Part shown: piece after piece, positions 1-13,309 of the stretch | Position numbering within the stretch: the stretch's first letter is position 1 | How the letters are laid out: each line of letters opens with the position of its first letter | Assembly: GCF_008831285.2 (NCBI RefSeq) | Contig: NC_045146.1 | Location: forward strand, 16,423,149 to 16,487,148 | DNA length: 64,000 nucleotides | Direction of reading: 5' to 3' | Origin: Nymphaea colorata | Taxonomy: Eukaryota > Streptophyta > Magnoliopsida > Nymphaeales > Nymphaeaceae | The notes under the pieces: model-generated | The model's database searches: none | Told to the model about the DNA's origin: nothing | The model's input: the letters and a program-made list of their open reading frames with translations, nothing else | Position numbers and translations under genes: made by a program

Positions 1-3000
1 CAATCTTTTGAAGGTAAGAAAAGGTATCCACAGTTGGCTACTGATAAACTGCATGGAAAAGCATTTCTCTGAGGAACCCGATCAATATTTGCACTAGTAA
101 CAGAGGCAAATCCGTGGAGATCCTCTTTCTACCATCTAATCTTTAGTTGGAGCCATTACATCATTTATGCAGTCCCCAAATTCAATTCCAGCAAGACTAG
201 TCAACATTGCTAGTCTGTGCTTACTTATGGTTGAGAAAAAATGAGCCTCCAAGCTGGCCTATTGGTATTAATATTACTTAAATCCTAGTTTTGACTGTAT
301 GAATGCATACTGGTACTCGCTTTGCTAGTCCAGCTCATGAATTGAAAATCAAAAGTTACACCTATGATTTTTTTTTTTCTTTTTCTTTGGTTTTGATTTT
401 TGAGGACTCCCTTTCATCCCCATTCAAATTCATATTTTGCTCCTGCAGATTTGGAAATTATGGTTTCCAAGATGCAAGTTAGCAAGCAATGGCTGCTTAG
501 CAACAAATTTCACTTGTAAATCCAAGTATTTTCACAATTTGACAGATGAAGATTGCACATTAAAGTTTAAACGATCATCCCTACTCCAGACCTGTAAATT
601 CATCTGAGGTTAGATTTAATTAAGTTGGTCTTTTTAAAGTCTAAAGCCCGAAAACGTCTACATCCTTACGCTGCAGTTAGAGATGCTTAAACAAGCTGAA
701 GAGAGGGACAACTGAACAAAGATGCAGCTGATTTCCATCTCAAATTCAGGAGTCTTTCCTGACTTTTTTCTGGTCACGCCAATTGGTTGAAGTACTGGGT
801 GTCCTTTGCCCTGCACGCATGCAGTAGTCCCGGAAAGAAAAAAAATAAAGCAAAAGGAGAGCCAATTAAACACACGTATTCCTTCTGCTTCTTCTTTTCT
901 TTTGCTTTCTTTTATTTTCTTCAGGGTCTCCCCAAAATAATTTCTCCCAAGAAGAGTAATCTTCTTTATTAAAGCACTTAGAGAGATCAGCATTGATGGA
1001 TATTAGACAATACATTATATGGACCCCTCACTAAAACGATTCGAGGCTGAGACTGGGCCGACAGGAATCAGCCTATACTCGATGGATATATCGACCTGCT
1101 CGGCTCATAATTTACTTCAGTTGAGTGATTATTAAGTTATGAAAAGCACAGTCTATGACATTGTTTGATATTTGCAGTTCAGATGAAAATTATCTGCAGG
1201 AACTGATGACCAACTTGAGGGGCTTACTTACACGTAGTGGAATGGAAACAGAGCAGGCGATCTTCTGTTTAGTAAAATAACAACAAAAAGCTGTTTTGGG
1301 AAGAATTTTAAATGATTCAACTTCGATTCCGATATTGACAACACTGCACTGGAGGGTAGGTGCATATTCAGATATGAGTTTCATGAATGACGATATGGGT
1401 GTGGCGCTACAGGAATCACATTTAAAGTCGTGTGTTGGAATGAAATAAGAAATCATTATCCTTCCCTTTTTTTTCTTTTTTCTTCTCCAGCTTTTTCTTT
1501 TTTCGGTGAAAGAGTGATCAGAAAAAGAGGGATTGAAATGTAGCTGGTCAGACCAGAATGATGCAATTGCTGTGTATATTTGTTGTTTTCTCCTTCTTTC
1601 TTTTTAAATTTTTGGGTGTTGGGGAGAGAGAAAATTATTTGACAAAACAATGCCCAAAAGCGTACTTCAGAGGAATTAGGCCTAGAATGCATTGAGGGAT
1701 TAATCTTTCCTCCTCTCTTTTTTTTTATCTGGCTTTTCATTGGGATTTTACAGCAGACGAAAATGGGTATGCAGTGAGAGAGAAGGGGAGAAAGGGTTGC
1801 TATTTGATTTATGTCCGGAATCTACTCCTGATTTCAAAATAACTTAAACTCAATTATCTGAATAGTTTTGATATTTTTGAAATGTGTATGAAGGATATCG
1901 ACGGTCTTTGACAGTTATCAAGAAAACTTTGGTGCTTGAGTTCAGGAATTGAAGGCACCAAGCTCTCTCTGCTTTGCTTTTGAGTAAAAGAAAATCCTTA
2001 CTCAAAGAAATGTAGAGAGAGAGAGAGAGATACTGTTACTGCTTGTTTTCGTAGAAAAAGAAAAGATCTAACAAATAAATGAGAGAGAGAAAAAAAGTAT
2101 TCTATTTTATGCTTTCTTCCTTTTGTAGGGTTCGATTTAAGCCTTTGCGTACAAGGGAGAGGTGGTGCTGCACTATGCTGCCGTCTTCAAGGGCACTTGA
2201 ATCCTTGCGTCGGAAACAGTATCTGCCGCTTCTGCACAGTACTCCACTCCCCTGTGCTTTTCTCATTCTTCTTTTAATGCAAATTCCACTAAAAGAAAAC
2301 AAAACAGACTTTTTTTTAAGTGAAAAAAATATTTTGGCGTGCTAGCTAGCTTTTCTTACTCAAAATACAATGTCAATTAAGTCAAGTCTTCTCCACAAAG
2401 TAAAAGGAGATGGAACTAATCCCAGTGTGCATTATATATATATATATATATATATTTTATCATTTGTTATTATAACTGTTTGATGCATTATATCATGTAG
2501 ACATGACTAAACACACTGCATCCATGTTGCAGAGGCCAAAGGATTTGAATAGAGAAATCTACAAGGTGTATATATATATATATATAGGTAGCTACAAATG
2601 CAGTGGGATGGTTGAAAAATTAAAACAAGTTGCTAGTTACAAGCACCATAAAATATCGCTAATACCACTCCACTTGAAGACTTTTAGTGGTATATTTTAA
2701 TTTATTCATCCAGCAACATCTATTGAGCCGGCTGGCTTCAAATCCTATATGTACACATTCTTTGATTCTCAGGCCGTCCTTATTTTCACAAATGGAAGAG
2801 GAAAATGTTTTTGATGCGTCGAGTTGCACAATCTGCCTTTGTCAAGCGAAAAGAAAAAGGCTGAACTGCAGCATTCCTGGCGCAGTTCAACGTTGCCTTT
2901 GAAAAAGGCCGAACATGAGAAAAGTGTGGGTCCCGTACAACCGGTTCAGGTTATATTTTCCCAGCATTTGACGTTGAAATGAAAGGGCTTTTAAGAAATA

Positions 3001-3116
3001 GAGATCACATACATGAACAAGCAACGCAGGTATAGAAGAGTTGTTACGTGCAATTTATTTCTTAGGAGCAGCTGCCGAGGGCCTGTGAATGTTTCCTTGG
3101 GAATGGGAGTTTACTA
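1..3116. other. Intergenic, no gene recognised
   Basis: This stretch is AT-rich and I recognise no conserved protein in any frame. It has short T-rich and GA-rich tracts, (TA)n runs near 2432-2456 and 2568-2586, and a duplicated-looking CTAGCTAGC near 2340. The open frames present are short and of low complexity, without family motifs or convincing splice structure. Confidence 0.6.
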
Positions 3117-3500
3117 GGTGAGTTCGAGCTCAGCTGGGCCAGGTTGACTCAAGTCTTCGACCTCGAGTTCACTAACTTGAACTTGACTTGATTCAACTTG
3201 CTCAATCTTGAACTCAGGTAAGAATTCATCATGCATGCTTTGAACAAGATTAAATTCGAGCCTACGTGAGCCAAATCAGTCTGGGCTTAAACTCAACTCA
3301 AAATATTCTTCATATATGTTTTAAATGAGCTTACTCGAGCCGAGCTTGCCAGTCTCGAGCTCAATTAGACGACAAGTTCTCGATTGGAGTCGAGCAACTA
3401 GGAGAGTGGAAACAATCGACTCCGACTCAGCTAGGCTGATCATTTTCCTATGCATCTACCCTAGTTTGAGTGAGCTCGAGTTGGTCGCAGCCTATGATGT
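3117..3500. repeat. GAGCTCGA-type degenerate repeat tract
   Basis: The tract is dense in loosely repeated GAGTTCGAG, CTCGAGTT, GAGCTCGAG and ACTTGA words. The same vocabulary is found at 44497-44580 and inside the bounded element at 45856-46336. It looks like a decayed copy of that dispersed family, but I cannot define ends or a target duplication here. Confidence 0.55.
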
Positions 3501-3789
3501 GGACCCCGTTGATGAAGCGAAAAGGCCGGCCATATGGGACCACGTTCAATTGCAACTTGCAAATATGAGTGCTGGGTCTATCTATATATTCGATCAAGCA
3601 GATAGGTCCGGGTTTCGCTATGGTCCTAGGGCCCTTAAACTAGCCCATCCAACTACTGTACGGCGATTGGATGTACGTTTGGCATCACGTGAAATCCCAC
3701 CAAACTTCTTGAATTCTCATGTTAATACACAAACATTGGAGTTGAAGAACTTGATGAGGTTTTATGTTGCAGAAGAGAATGTAAGCTAA
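3325..3789 (+). CDS. Unrecognised 154-codon open frame, probably not a gene
   Basis: The ATG-to-TAA frame is open for 154 codons. Its first ~50 codons are read out of the GAGCTCGA-type repeat tract, and the remainder (ending in a segment rich in L, N and E) matches no family I know. No signal peptide, membrane segment or catalytic motif is evident, and I see no convincing promoter or poly(A) signal. It is listed because it is long for this AT-rich region. It could be a decayed transposon or gene fragment. Confidence 0.12.
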   Translation: MSLLEPSLPVSSSIRRQVLDWSRATRRVETIDSDSARLIIFLCIYPSLSELELVAAYDVDPVDEAKRPAIWDHVQLQLANMSAGSIYIFDQADRSGFRYGPRALKLAHPTTVRRLDVRLASREIPPNFLNSHVNTQTLELKNLMRFYVAEENVS

Positions 3790-4160
3790 TTTGAAGAAAT
3801 TGTGCTTTGGGTGTTCAAGTTCAACTCCTTTCTTCACCTAAGTGAGTTGAGTCCAAGTTGTCTGGTTTATATATAAATTAACTTGACACAGCTTGATGGG
3901 CTTCTCTATCTCTCTTTTCATTATAGGGCATGAGATTTTGTCCTCCAAGGGACTGGTTGTCCAAGAGAGTTAGTTGCTTTTTGTGAACCCAGTCCTATGA
4001 ATAGAATGTGAGATTTAAACAGATACGGACATTCGATGAATAGGTCAAGTTTAAAAGAGTGTTAAGGTTTTATGAACTTAGATGAAGAATCACATTGCCT
4101 ATAGAAATGTCTGTATATACTACGTATATTTTTTGTTTGCCTATTTGTTAACTGAGCCAC

Positions 4161-4162
<2 letters not shown>

Positions 4163-4242
<80 letters not shown>
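4163..4242. repeat. Compound microsatellite (TA)27(GA)13
   Basis: An uninterrupted TA run (4163-4216) passes directly into a GA run (4217-4242). A second array of the same architecture and orientation lies only ~540 bp to the right. Confidence 0.95.
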
Positions 4243-4778
4243 TTCATCAAGTTTCAAAGAGAGCCCCAACATTCCTAGCTTTATTTTTTGCCAAACTCAA
4301 GTTGTCAACTTTGGTATGAGAGATAATATTGTAACTGCAAAGCGATGGGCTAAATTTTGTAAGTTTATGTAGTCCAGGACTGGTGAAGGGTACAGAAGGA
4401 GGACGGGAAGAGCTGGCTAAACAGGAAAAAGGAGAGATGTCCCATCTGAGGTATTGTTGTTTTGTATTCCATGTTCATTCCAAGATAACAAAACCAGATC
4501 CTCAATCGTACCAACACCCAATCCCTATTATTCAGGATTTAAGGCATGTTTGATAGCCTTGGGTATAAGATCAGACGTTGATCCAAACTCCCTTTTATAT
4601 GGGACTCACTGTGTAAACAAACACTGAATTTTACCACTAGATGAAAAAGAGAATTTGAGAACCTTAGTTTATTGCAAAAATCTCAGATTTGAGGTTGGAA
4701 GTGAGGCGAGTCTGACTTTAAATCTGCTGATATGAGATTCCCAATTCACTTCAGATCTTATATCCCAACACCGCTAAA

Positions 4779-4781
<3 letters not shown>

Positions 4782-4863
<82 letters not shown>
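4782..4863. repeat. Compound microsatellite (TA)n(GA)n
   Basis: A TA run (4782-4829) is followed by a GA run to 4863. It repeats the TA-then-GA layout of 4163-4242, although flanking sequences differ. Confidence 0.95.
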
Positions 4864-4865
<2 letters not shown>

Positions 4866-5252
4866 TGACCAAGCTGCTAAAGGAGACGAAGGAAAACCCC
4901 CAAAGCTACGACAGGGAGACGGGTGTTTTCGAACCAAACAGGCCCGATCCAGTACAAGTGGTTTCTTACTTTTAGCAGTAGCTGTTTCTGAATGCAATTC
5001 CAACATATGCATATTTATTGTCTCAGATCCAGCCTTTTAGGTGTTATCTACGAACATTAAACTGCGGCAATAATTAATTCTAAGAACTCTGAAAAACTCT
5101 TGCTGGGGGTCATCAATTCTAAGAACTCGAACTTGGAAGAGATGAAGAGAAGAATTAAGATAAAATAACAAATCTTGGTAACATGACTTTTATTTTAATC
5201 TTTCTCTCATCTCTTTCAAATCAGAGTTCTTAAAATTAATGGTTGTCAAAAT

Positions 5253-5504
5253 TGTGTGCGTGTGTGTGTGTGTGTGTGTGACTGCCTGTGTGTGTGTAGA
5301 GAGAGAAAGAGAAGGAGAATGACATTATAAAAATCAAAATGACCAGCTACTATGGATGGTAGAGGGAACATGGGAAAAAAGAGAGAAGAGAGCGAATTAG
5401 CAAGAGGATCCACCAACTGCCTCTTTTGTCCTAGTTTCCCTCCTTTCCCTCCCATCTTTCTTTTTCTTTCCCTCCTATTCTTCTTCTTCTTCTTCTTCTT
5501 CTTC
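5253..5504. repeat. (GT)n tract and (TTC)9 tract
   Basis: A GT-rich microsatellite lies at about 5253-5299, and nine TTC units sit at 5478-5504 inside a polypyrimidine stretch. No gene is seen between them. The lysine-rich and serine-rich frames here are products of the repeats. Confidence 0.85.
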
Positions 5505-6142
5505 ACAGTCACTTACATTGATGGGCCCAGCCTTGGTTCTTCGTGCCACTATATTCGTGACGAACATTGCAGGACAAAAAAGGCAGACTCCAAAGTCCAA
5601 ACTCACTCACCAATTGTATATTTTATTAGAAGAAAAAATTATCATATGAACATCAACATGAAAGTCTACGTCTTATACACGCTGTTTCTCAGACCTCGAT
5701 CTTAATGGGACTCGGACTCCACACTCCACAGGGTGAGTCTGGTGACCGAAACTCAGCTCCGAAAAGAATCAGATCCAGTTATATGTGAACTTCTTGTCTT
5801 CCTACTCTTATATCCAAAATTATTTTCAGAAATTCAAGTCCAAATCCTAGACTGAGTCCCTGCCTGCTGGAATATAATGATTAGATCCAAGTCTAATCTG
5901 GCATTGGGGGATCAGACTCAATTTCATATTGAAACTAGTTTTAGCACATCTTTCATTTTTAAGATAAAAAAAGACGCAAACGTGATATGCAATCATGTTT
6001 TTTGAACATGCAAAATCAGTATTAGAAGCTAAAAAAGTTCAGACCATTAATTTTAAGGCCTCATACAATTTTATCTACATGTTTGAAAACATCCGTTTTT
6101 TACAAATTCATTATGAAACCAAAGATATTCAGACTCGTTAAT

Positions 6143-6143
<1 letters not shown>

Positions 6144-6177
<34 letters not shown>
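6144..6177. repeat. (AG)17 microsatellite upstream of the cyclin gene
   Basis: This is an uninterrupted AG run about 515 bp before the cyclin start codon. It lies in the probable promoter region; no function can be read from the sequence. Confidence 0.9.
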
Positions 6178-6179
<2 letters not shown>

Positions 6180-6652
6180 GAAATCCAGACTAATCTTTCT
6201 TTTCTGTTGATTTATCAATGAGAGCGGAGGCCAAAAAGTGAAGATCTTCATGATTGGTGGTAATTAGGATCGAGAGAGAGAAAGAGAGAATTTTATATTC
6301 TTATGCACATATATACTGAGAGATTGCGTATAAAGTATAGTGAAATTTATTGTTGTCCGTTATGATAACAATAATGGTGCATTAATATACTGTTCAAACC
6401 TTCTTTAGGGAAGTGTACTAAACGAATTGTTTGTTTTAATGTTCATGCGGTCCGTGTAATGAAGTCGAAAAGGATAATAGAGGTTTAACAATTGGGCAGT
6501 TAAAGCTCCTTCTAAGACCAAATAAAACTTTTTTTTTTTTCCTTTGCATGGTTCAGAGTGCTGACTTTTCTTCCGTTCTTTTTGTGTGTTGTTATTTAAT
6601 GCCCTCTTCAGCTGTGGAGAGAGAGCGAGTGAGATAAAAGGAGAAGCAAAAA

Positions 6653-6661
6653 ATGCCTTGA
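6653..6661 (+). promoter_or_regulatory. Two-codon upstream ORF (Met-Pro-stop) in cyclin leader
   Basis: ATG CCT TGA occurs 30 bases before the cyclin ATG, after a GA-rich leader-like stretch (6616-6650). If transcription starts upstream of 6653 this minimal upstream ORF would be met first by scanning ribosomes and could dampen translation. The transcription start is not known. Confidence 0.35.
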
Positions 6662-6691
6662 AAACAAGCTTTCTCCTCTACCCAGAGGATC

Positions 6692-8135
6692 ATGGCTCAG
6701 CTCAATCTTTACTGTGCAGAGGATGGTTGGGATGAGGAGGAGGACTACCAAGAAGAGAGTTTCTCCTATAGCAGCCATGCCCCTTCTCTTCCACCTCCTC
6801 TTCACAATCTCTCCTGCACATTGGTGGACGAGCAGCTCTTCTCGGAACACCATGAGTTGGTTTCCCTGTCAACAAAGGAGAAAGCCCAGAAAAAGCTTGG
6901 CCGGGACTACCTTGAGTCCTTAAGAACAGACCCTGTTCTGGCCTGTGCTAGAAGAGAAGCTGTTGAATGGATCCTTTCTGTGAATGTCCATTATAATTTT
7001 ACAGCACACACTGCTGCGCTCTCTGTCAATTTTCTGGACCGTTTTCTTTCTAGTTTTCACTTCCAGGTTTGTAAAGAGAGAACCCATCTTTTGTTCTTTT
7101 CTCCAAATTTTACCGCTGTTGTATATCTGAACTTTGGCACCGTTGGTTCTTCTCTTTGTTTTCTTTTCTGGCAGAGAGAGAAACCATGGATGACGCAGTT
7201 GGCTGCTGTGGCTTGTCTCTCTTTGGCTGCAAAGGTAGAAGAAACACAGGTCCCTCTGCTTCTAGACCTGCAGGTGGAGGAGGCCCAGTATGTGTTTGAG
7301 GCGAAGACTATTCAGAGAATGGAGCTCTTGATTCTGTCATCATTAGAGTGGAAAATGCACCCTGTAACACCTCTCTCCTTCATTGATCATATCATCAGGA
7401 GGTTGGGCATGAGGACTCATCAGCATTGGGAGTTCTTTAGAAGATGTGAACGGCTGCTCCTTTCTTTGATCACGGGTGTGTACATGGATGGTTATCTCTG
7501 TAAAAGGAGAGGAGAAAAAGAAAAGCTTCACTAGTTTCCTAGTATCTTTTTGTGTTTGTCTTTACTGATTTGTTTTTTGCTTGTCACTGAAACAGATTCC
7601 AGATTTACACGCTACATGCCATCAATTGTTGCATCATCTATAATGTTGTATGTGATCAATCAGTTGGAGCCTTTCAACCCCATGGAGTATGAGAATCAGC
7701 TTCTAGGTGTCATGGAAATAAGCAAGGTAATCAAATTAACGCTTACCCATTTGAAGTGTCAAAGAAAATCGGCAAAAGAACAAGAATCCATCTTTCTTCT
7801 GAATTGAAGTCCTGAAAACCTCTTTTCTTTTTTAAACCGAGCAGGAAGATGTCAAAGATTGTCTTCAACTCATCAACGATACGTCGATGGTGGGAAGGCA
7901 GAAACGCAAGTCCCCTTCAGAACCAGGCAGCCCAAAAGGAGTCTTCGATGCTTCCTTCAACTCTGATGGCACAAATGATTCATGGGTATCATCGTCCGCA
8001 TCATCATCGTCGTCGTCATCGCCTATGGGGTTACATGTGAGTGCATCAAAGAAAAGCAGAATCGATGATCGACACCAAATTTCTCCTTTCAACCAAGTAT
8101 TCGTAGATATCTTTCCGAGCCCACAACCCCTATAA
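6692..8135 (+). CDS. CYCD3: D-type cyclin, CYCD3 class (4 exons, complete)
   Basis: Coding exons are 6692-7066, 7175-7475, 7596-7726 and 7845-8135, all with GT-AG introns and consistent phase, giving 365 aa. D-type cyclins bind CDKA and phosphorylate retinoblastoma-related protein to promote G1/S in the nucleus. The LxCxE Rb-binding motif is intact (LYCAE, residues 6-10), in an acidic N-terminus. The N-terminal cyclin box runs from about 60 to 186, with the family signatures KPWMTQLAAVACLSLAAKVEE (about 128-148) and LEWKMHPVTPLSF (182-194). The C-terminal cyclin fold spans about 188-300, followed by KRK, SPSEPGSPKGVFDA, a serine run and an S/P-rich tail typical of CYCD3 and resembling PEST-type degradation signals. 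Length and exon layout fit CYCD3. The start is the first ATG in frame with the LxCxE motif. Assignment to CYCD3 rather than another D class rests on the C-terminal motifs. Confidence 0.93.
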
Positions 8136-10279
8136 AAGAATCTGAAAGAAAAAGAGGAAGAGGACTTCGGTACCAGCATATATGTTCTATCCAGTATCCA
8201 CCACTCCAGTTGCTGTTCTGTCCATGTCTGTGTTTTCAAAAGGAAAGGAGGAAAAAAAAAAACAATTTGTTCTTAGTTATATATATAGCTATATATAAAA
8301 GTGCATAATATCCGTTCCGTTGTTTACGTTACAAGTCTCCTGCTCTTTCCAATTCTCCTGAAAAATGAGAACTTCTGGTCTAAGGCTCTACTGTCGCCAC
8401 CTATCTCTTTCTCTCTTTCTCTCGCTCACTCTTACATTTATACCTAGAAGATGGGTATAAGGAAGTGTTTAGCATGATTCATTTACCATGTTTGGCTCAT
8501 AATGACTTCAATAATCTCTGACGCACCTTCAAAACTCAGTTTAAATTCATTACTGAGATCGCATTTTATGAAGATGGGTAGCTTTTGTTTGCAAGTTTTA
8601 TATAATGTCGGGGCTCTGTTGCTTTACATTTCCGACCCTTGCTGCTGCTGCTACTGCTTTCCAACTCTACGGATGGTCTCTCGAGGTCACTGTTACCAAA
8701 ACCTCTCTCTCTTTCCCTGTCTCTCTCTGAAAGAACCCCAACCGCCCTTCTCTCTTCGTAAACTGAGAAAGCACCCCCACCATCCTCTCTCTCTCTCTCT
8801 CTCTCTACATGGCGAGTACCAACCACATGGATCGAGAGCAGATGGCCATAGAAAATCATGGCTTTGTTCTCTTGTGCAGTGAAGGTTTAGCTGTCGGCCA
8901 TTACATTTTCGTTTTTATTTGGGTTGACCTCGTATCGGGGGCCCTTTTCGCTCTTTCTCCCTCTCCGTTAGTGCCAATGAATTATATGTATGTTCTTAAT
9001 TAATCACGTTCCATATCGAGAAAGCATTCCAGAGTTCAGACGGCTAGGTGTGCTCCCTAGGGCCTCCTTAATCTCTGGTAGCCTGTGGAATCCCAACCTT
9101 TTTGGTCCTAAAGATCTTTGCCTGTCACTTCATGCTTTACTACTCCTGTCCTGCCAATATATAACCATAAATGTCATTCTCTACAAAATATGTAAAAGAA
9201 AATTCGAAAGTTAAAGACGCCTTGCCATTTCAAAAAGAAGGTTGGCTCGAAAAGGTCTTGAGGAATTGATTCATAAACAAAAAAAGACGAAATAGATGAA
9301 CGATTATGTGACAAAATTAACTCAAATAATAGAAAAGCTGGTCCAAATTTTTCTTCTGCTTCTTCTTTTTCGATATTGGTTACAGGCCAAAGACTACCAT
9401 TGATATACTTTAACTGGTTTTATTTTCAGAAATGATTTCCTTTTTGGTAATCAAAAAATCTTTATTTTATGTTAACATTAAAAAGAAAAGAAGGGGATAT
9501 TTGTCACTGTTACCGCAACATTGTGGCGCCCTAAAGGTGAAAGGAATCAAGCTTCTTCAAATGTTTTCTATGTAAAGTCAGGCCAAAGTTGGTGGTGGTC
9601 GGGGTGATCGGTTTAGAATTATTGAAGTGTGCTTCCAAATTTCAACCTCATATGTTGGTGATGTCTTACTCTGCAGGACCCAACAAGCAGCAGATTGCAG
9701 GGGAGGGTCCCCACCTTAAATAATTGTCGAATAATATGATTGCTTCCATCTTTTTTGACCAAATGGACGATATCTTTTCTCATATAACAAAGCAAAAATA
9801 TGAGTATAAAATGGGCATAAAGAGAGCAATCATCTGTAAAAGAGAAAAAGGAAGAAAAACAGAGCTTGTCAATACACTGTGACTGCTCATACTTTTTGGC
9901 TTGAATATATATATATATAGGACGTGATCCGTTGTTGGTAGATGTGGTGGCTGCCCACTTTTGACATCGAGAATTTATGGGTGTTCGAAAATTTTGTATG
10001 GCTTAGGAGCCGAACAAGATGGGATTCACACATCTAGGTGGCTTGGTGGATCAGCTTACAAACTCTTAAAAAAAATGGAATAATTGGTGCGCGAAGCCTC
10101 GAAATATGTCTACCTTTGTTGCTTAAAGAGATCTTAGCAATGAGTGTTTTAAGGGAGAAAGTGCTTTCAAATGTATTACATCAACTATATATAAGCAGCC
10201 GCAAGAATAGATTGAAGCAAGCGCAATGATTTCCCTTAAGCCAGTGACTCAATTGAATTTATGTATAGTCATGTAAAGA

Positions 10280-10313
<34 letters not shown>

Positions 10314-13309
10314 GTGTGTGTGTAGGCTCTTGTCATGATCTCGTGACTCCAGCTGGGCATACCGGTGGGCTGGTGAAAGTTCCTTCAATTCAATTTTCCA
10401 TAGATTTTATTTTTTTGGACTGCAAACAGTGAATGTGTTGTACTATAGTTGACAGATGTCTCTCTTCCCAATTGTCCCAAAGTAGCGTTAAACTCTATGG
10501 ACAAAATGAAGGATGGAGAAGCTTAGGCCTGTTGGAGGCACTCTCTTGGTATCCGGCACAGCCTATCAAGTAAATGACCGAGCCAAGCTCGTGCTTTAAT
10601 AGGCTTGAGGCTAATTTTTTGTTTTTTTTTTTTTACCCAGGCCGGGCCTGATGTCTAGTCTCTCCTCGCATATTGGTAAAAGCCAGTTGTTTGGATCTTT
10701 TAGGAAAAAGAACTTCTCATGCTGAAGAGGAGCCATGATTGATCATGGCCTAGTGATAGGCTACCACCAAGAAACCTATGAGAAGATATTGCTATTTGCG
10801 TCGGCTTGAGAAGTGGATTTAAGGGAGATCAAAGAATAAGGACCATGCTTTTGGTGAGAATTCACTCTTTTCCAATGAAATTATAATGTCAACTGCCAAT
10901 CAATTCACTATTAGAAAAAGCAGTGGCTGTGCTAGGCATAAAGGTCTTTTCTAAAACCTCAAACTACACTCTGTAAACTGGTTCATATAGATGCCGCTTA
11001 TATGCATTGTTTAGTGCAAGTTCAGCATCAAAATATTCTCCAAACACAACTTGTGCACGAAATCTTTCGTCCATAAAAAGAAAATCGATCGCGAGTCTTC
11101 CAAGTATTCTTCTTTTTCTCTCCTTCAGACGAATGGAATCAAATGAAACAATGTGTCTAAATACAGTTCAGAGTTTGGCTTGACCAAAGTTAGCGACAGT
11201 GCATTCATAAGAAGATATACATGAAGGCGGCGATGGTATGCTAAGGTTTGGTTTCCACCGTATCTGGTGGGGAAGTTTTTCCTACGAGTTTCTGATACTG
11301 TGGAAAGTTGGTACTGCCCCGGCATCAAACTCGCAGCCCCTGTCGGCTTCAACGCCTCAAGCTGACCCACCTAGCTAGATGTGCAGAGACCTTGTGGACA
11401 AATATGGACAAATATGATGAGATCGATGGACCTTGTCCCATTAAATCTCATAAAAGTGAACAACTCAGATGGTAAGGACTTGTTTCTATCTTTGAAGTCT
11501 GCATGCCTCTTCTACACAGAGAAAATCATGGACTCTCTCTCGATTGAAATTTCATCTCTTTTTTGAATGAAGGGGTTAATGTGCGAGCATTTAAGGACGC
11601 AGAGGGAGAGTTGAGAAGAGTACACTGACCTCTTAAAACTTTTCTCATATGGCCACCTCACTGCTGCCATTGACTTGTCCTACCACTTTTTACATCAGAA
11701 AGGGCAAAAGATGAACAGATAAATAAAATATTAGACATGTCCAACCATATACCATAAAGAAGCATTAAGCTGGCATGAATCTCTTGGTTGAGAATTGCTT
11801 TGATTATTAAGAACAGAAGAGGAAGCATAAATTATGGGCACAAAAAAAATGTCAGTAAGGAAGAGGATATTTCCTATTAAAAAACTAAGATTATGATGAA
11901 AAGAACGTAGTATAATGAAAGATCTGCTTATGAACAAGATCTGTGTTTTTTTCTTTGTGGATGAAGAAGGGAGGAGAGCGGCTGTAATGGCAGAGAAGGC
12001 CTGACAAGGAGACCAACCGAGTTGGGGCCCAAAAACTGTGCTGATTGAGCTGTCATACTGAACCCATTTAGGGATTGCCTGTAGCACCGATCGTGCTATT
12101 TCACCAACATAGCGCTAGAGGCTAATGAATACGTACACTTCGGTCGACTCTTTATTTTTCAGGAGTGCAGATGAGAGGGAAAAGTAGATCATGTGATCAA
12201 GCTTTATTAATGGTAAGCGAGCAGAATGAAACGAGGCTTTATTGTGCTGGGTTATTTTCCTGACAAGCCAAGCTAAGCTAAGCTCAGGCCTACGATGAAA
12301 CCAAGCCAATCGAGCCGAGCTCGTGCTAACTTGAGTTCAGACATACACACACATCGCGAGCAAAGAATCTGAATTATAAATTTACCTGTTTACAAGAGAA
12401 ATATTTCAGTACGCAAGTCATTTGAGGTGTTTAGAATAAGCTGATGGTTAACAAACAAGGTTATAGGAGTCAAAGTGGGAGAGTTATCTTTCATTTATCT
12501 ATGGCTTTCCGGGCTTATTAATTTCAAGATTAAGTTCAGATAGATTCTTTCTGAATCCAAATTGTGGGTAATTCATCTCGTTTTACAGCCTTGTTACTGA
12601 GCTACAGAAAATGAAGCAAAAATAGACCAGAACTCTGTGAACTCTAGTAGGGGAAACAGTCTCTCTTGTGGTAAGTACAACTGTTAAAACTGAAGGAGAT
12701 CACTGGAGTGTTTGCTTGTATGATGTTGGTGTTTTATGTGACAAGATCTTTCATGTTAATCAACACCAAAGATTAAAAAAAAGGACGTGTTTCAGCTGCC
12801 ACAGGCCAAACTGGGGGTCGGCAGAAACCTGGCCTGATTCACCATGATCAGAGGCATCCTCGAGTGCGCCCTTGTAGATCCATATTGTACCAAAATAAGA
12901 ATTGACGGACACTAATTTGATGCATCGAATTAAGCCACCAATTCCAGCACTTCTCCCCAGCCAGTTCGATACTGGATCTGAGGATCCGAGAGAATTCAGA
13001 CCTCTCTCTACAGTAGGAAAGAATTCAGAACTGAGGATCTGAAATCCAATAAATTGATGGACCAGGCTTCGACTGGTTAGTTGACCTCTGGGCCAGACCA
13101 ATAAAAAAAAAAAAAGTTATTGGGCCGGGTATATTAGAAACCCGACTCGGCTCAGTATGTACACTTTAACCCCACCTCTCCATACTCTCTCTCTCTCAGC
13201 CGGTTTTCTTCAAAACTCTTGATGTGTCACCGAATGTTTCCAAGATATTAAAAAACGAAATGTTTATGGTTTTACATATGGGTAGACATCGAATCGAATA
13301 CCCTACAGG

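Noticed and set aside
658-993. 111-codon minus-strand frame
   Set aside because: Low-complexity, lysine- and phenylalanine-rich reading of T/A-rich DNA with an overlapping plus frame; no family motif.
5246-5512. Minus-strand frame with a poly-lysine start
   Set aside because: It is a direct readout of the TTC and GT microsatellites.
6714-6923. Alternative plus frame inside cyclin exon 1
   Set aside because: Shadow of the cyclin coding frame; the cyclin frame has the conserved motifs.
12760-13101. 113-codon minus-strand frame
   Set aside because: No recognisable domain, no splice partners, and it overlaps repeat-like sequence.
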